A DNA stretch of 64,000 nucleotides from Dyadobacter frigoris (lineage in GTDB: Bacteria; Bacteroidota; Bacteroidia; Cytophagales; Spirosomataceae), in contig NZ_SZVO01000006.1 in assembly GCF_005280585.1 (NCBI RefSeq), forward strand, positions 1 to 64,000. The letters run 5' to 3'. The notes under the pieces are model-generated. The model searched no databases and had not been told where the DNA came from. It saw only the letters and a program-made list of their open reading frames with translations. The stretch's first letter is position 1; each line of letters starts with the position of its first letter. The position numbers and the translations under genes are program-made. Below, one piece after another: positions 62,678-64,000 of this stretch.

Positions 62678-64000
62678 TCACTTATAGTAAGCCTCACTCC
62701 ATCTCAATTCATTTTTCAACTGGCGAAGTGTTGTACTTTTATCAATCACAACCAGCTCAACGCCTACCATTTCCGCAAACATTTCTATTTGTTCAGTGCC
62801 AAGATTCTGACTAAAAACCGTGTGATGCGCTCCACCGGCATAAATCCAGGCTGCACAACCGGTTTTCATATCAGGAGCAGGTTTCCAGATCGCACGTGCC
62901 ACCGGAAGTTTTGGCAGATCCTCTTCAACTGCAACAGCTTCTACTTCATTCACCAACAAACGAAACCGGTTGCCCATATCAATAAGTGAAACGTTGATTG
63001 CAGGACCGGCAGGTGCATTAAAAACCAGGCGTACGGGATCTTCTTTCCCTCCTATACCCAAAGGATGAATTTCACATGAAGGCTTTCTGTCCGCAATAGT
63101 TGGACAGATTTCAAGCATATGGGATCCTAAAACAAGATTTCTTTCCGGATTGAAATGATACGTGTAATCTTCCATAAATGAACTTCCGCCGGGCAATCCG
63201 CTTCCCATGACTTTAAGCGCGCGAACCATGGCAGAAGTTTTCCAGTCGCCCTCACCCGCATAACCGTAGCCTGCCGCCATCATGCGCTGTGAGCCAATTC
63301 CCGGCAATTGCTTCATCCCATATAAATCCTCGAAAGTGTTGGTATAACCTTTGAAATTTCCATCTTCCAGAAAATATTTCAATCCGAGTTCTATTCTCGC
63401 AGCATCTTGCAATGCTTGGTATTTTTCTTTTCCTTTGTGTAGAGATGCCACGAGCCGGTATTGATCCTCGTATTCGGTGATCAGTTTGTCAACGGCCTCA
63501 TCAGAAACCTGATTGATAACTTTTACCAAATCGCCGACAGCATACGTATTGACAGAAAACCCAAAAGTCATTTCAGCGGCAACTTTATCCCCATCGGTTA
63601 CAGCCACCTGTCTCATATTATCCCCAAACCGGGCAAATTTCGCCCCATTAAGATCATTTTTGGCGCTGGCTACCCGAGACCACGATGCCAGCGCTTCAAT
63701 TACATCATTTTGCTGCCAGTGACCAACAATCACCTTCCGGTTTATCCTCATCCGTGTCATGATATAACCGAATTCCCGATCACCATGCGCGGACTGATTC
63801 AGGTTCATAAAATCCATATCGATATCGTTCCAAGGGATATCACGGTTAAACTGGGTATGCAGATGAAGCAAAGGTTTGCGTAAAATCTGCAACCCACGTA
63901 TCCACATTTTGGCTGGGGAGAAAGTATGCATCCAGGCTACTATACCAACGCAACTAACTGAAACATTAGCATCCTGACAAATACGATATATTTCATCCGG
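62678..64000 (-). CDS. araA: L-arabinose isomerase, 5' end outside the window
   Basis: Interconverts L-arabinose and L-ribulose. About 440 codons are present; the frame stays open to the window edge through [17 protein letters not shown], the family's N-terminal block, so roughly 50-60 N-terminal residues lie beyond 64000. Conserved parts include [41 protein letters not shown] with a metal-binding glutamate, [10 protein letters not shown] and [10 protein letters not shown] with the second metal ligands. It is upstream of araD on the same strand. Confidence 0.95.
   Translation of the reverse strand, partial: PDEIYRICQDANVSVSCVGIVAWMHTFSPAKMWIRGLQILRKPLLHLHTQFNRDIPWNDIDMDFMNLNQSAHGDREFGYIMTRMRINRKVIVGHWQQNDVIEALASWSRVASAKNDLNGAKFARFGDNMRQVAVTDGDKVAAEMTFGFSVNTYAVGDLVKVINQVSDEAVDKLITEYEDQYRLVASLHKGKEKYQALQDAARIELGLKYFLEDGNFKGYTNTFEDLYGMKQLPGIGSQRMMAAGYGYAGEGDWKTSAMVRALKVMGSGLPGGSSFMEDYTYHFNPERNLVLGSHMLEICPTIADRKPSCEIHPLGIGGKEDPVRLVFNAPAGPAINVSLIDMGNRFRLLVNEVEAVAVEEDLPKLPVARAIWKPAPDMKTGCAAWIYAGGAHHTVFSQNLGTEQIEMFAEMVGVELVVIDKSTTLRQLKNELRWSEAYYK

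Overview
The window looks like a chromosome segment of a Bacteroidota member of the Cytophagales, close to Dyadobacter/Spirosoma. This is inferred from gene content, not from a database search. The supporting signs are a GLPGLI-family protein beside a TonB-linked barrel, a 7TMR-DISM sensor kinase, LytS/LytTR signalling, DUF4174, an AddB-like nuclease, an Rv1355c-type fusion and a tmRNA tag (GENTYAMAA) of the Bacteroidota type.

Bases 1 to about 19,360 are a mobile, partly decayed defence island. It starts with a frameshifted IS4-like transposase and gene relics. A long minus-strand block follows: hsdM, hsdS, a broken GxxExxY gene, hsdR, an unknown 137-residue protein, mcrB and mcrC. This pairs a complete type I restriction-modification system with an McrBC modified-DNA restriction system. 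A Nudix-like protein, an intact IS5-family element, a nonsense-riddled tyrosine recombinase and an intact tyrosine recombinase follow. The island abuts the 3' end of ssrA (tmRNA). A diverged 23-bp copy of the ssrA 3' end lies 100 bp beyond the gene, which fits integration at ssrA.

Bases 19,360-53,000 are ordinary chromosome: an NlpC/P60 hydrolase, hemF, menC, lpxK, a putative porin, an AddB-like nuclease, a stand-alone PD-(D/E)XK nuclease, a threonine dehydratase-like enzyme, an acyl-CoA ligase, a serine hydrolase, an OmpA lipoprotein, a GLPGLI protein with its barrel, a phosphoesterase, an M28 peptidase, a MerR regulator, a LytS/LytTR pair, a cation/proton antiporter, a dienelactone hydrolase, a beta-helix protein and an old-yellow-enzyme oxidoreductase. 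Most convergent gene ends carry clear hairpin terminators.

Bases 53,195-60,719 hold the most unusual group. A response regulator faces a tight plus-strand run of an E1-like/nitroreductase fusion, a GNAT-like acyltransferase (4-bp overlap), a 7TMR-DISM histidine kinase, a receiver-kinase hybrid and a single-domain receiver. The layout suggests small-molecule synthesis or modification coupled to sensing.

The right end holds small ORFs, a 200-bp tandem duplication that copies the last codons of araD, then araD and the 3' part of araA (L-arabinose catabolism), which runs off the window.
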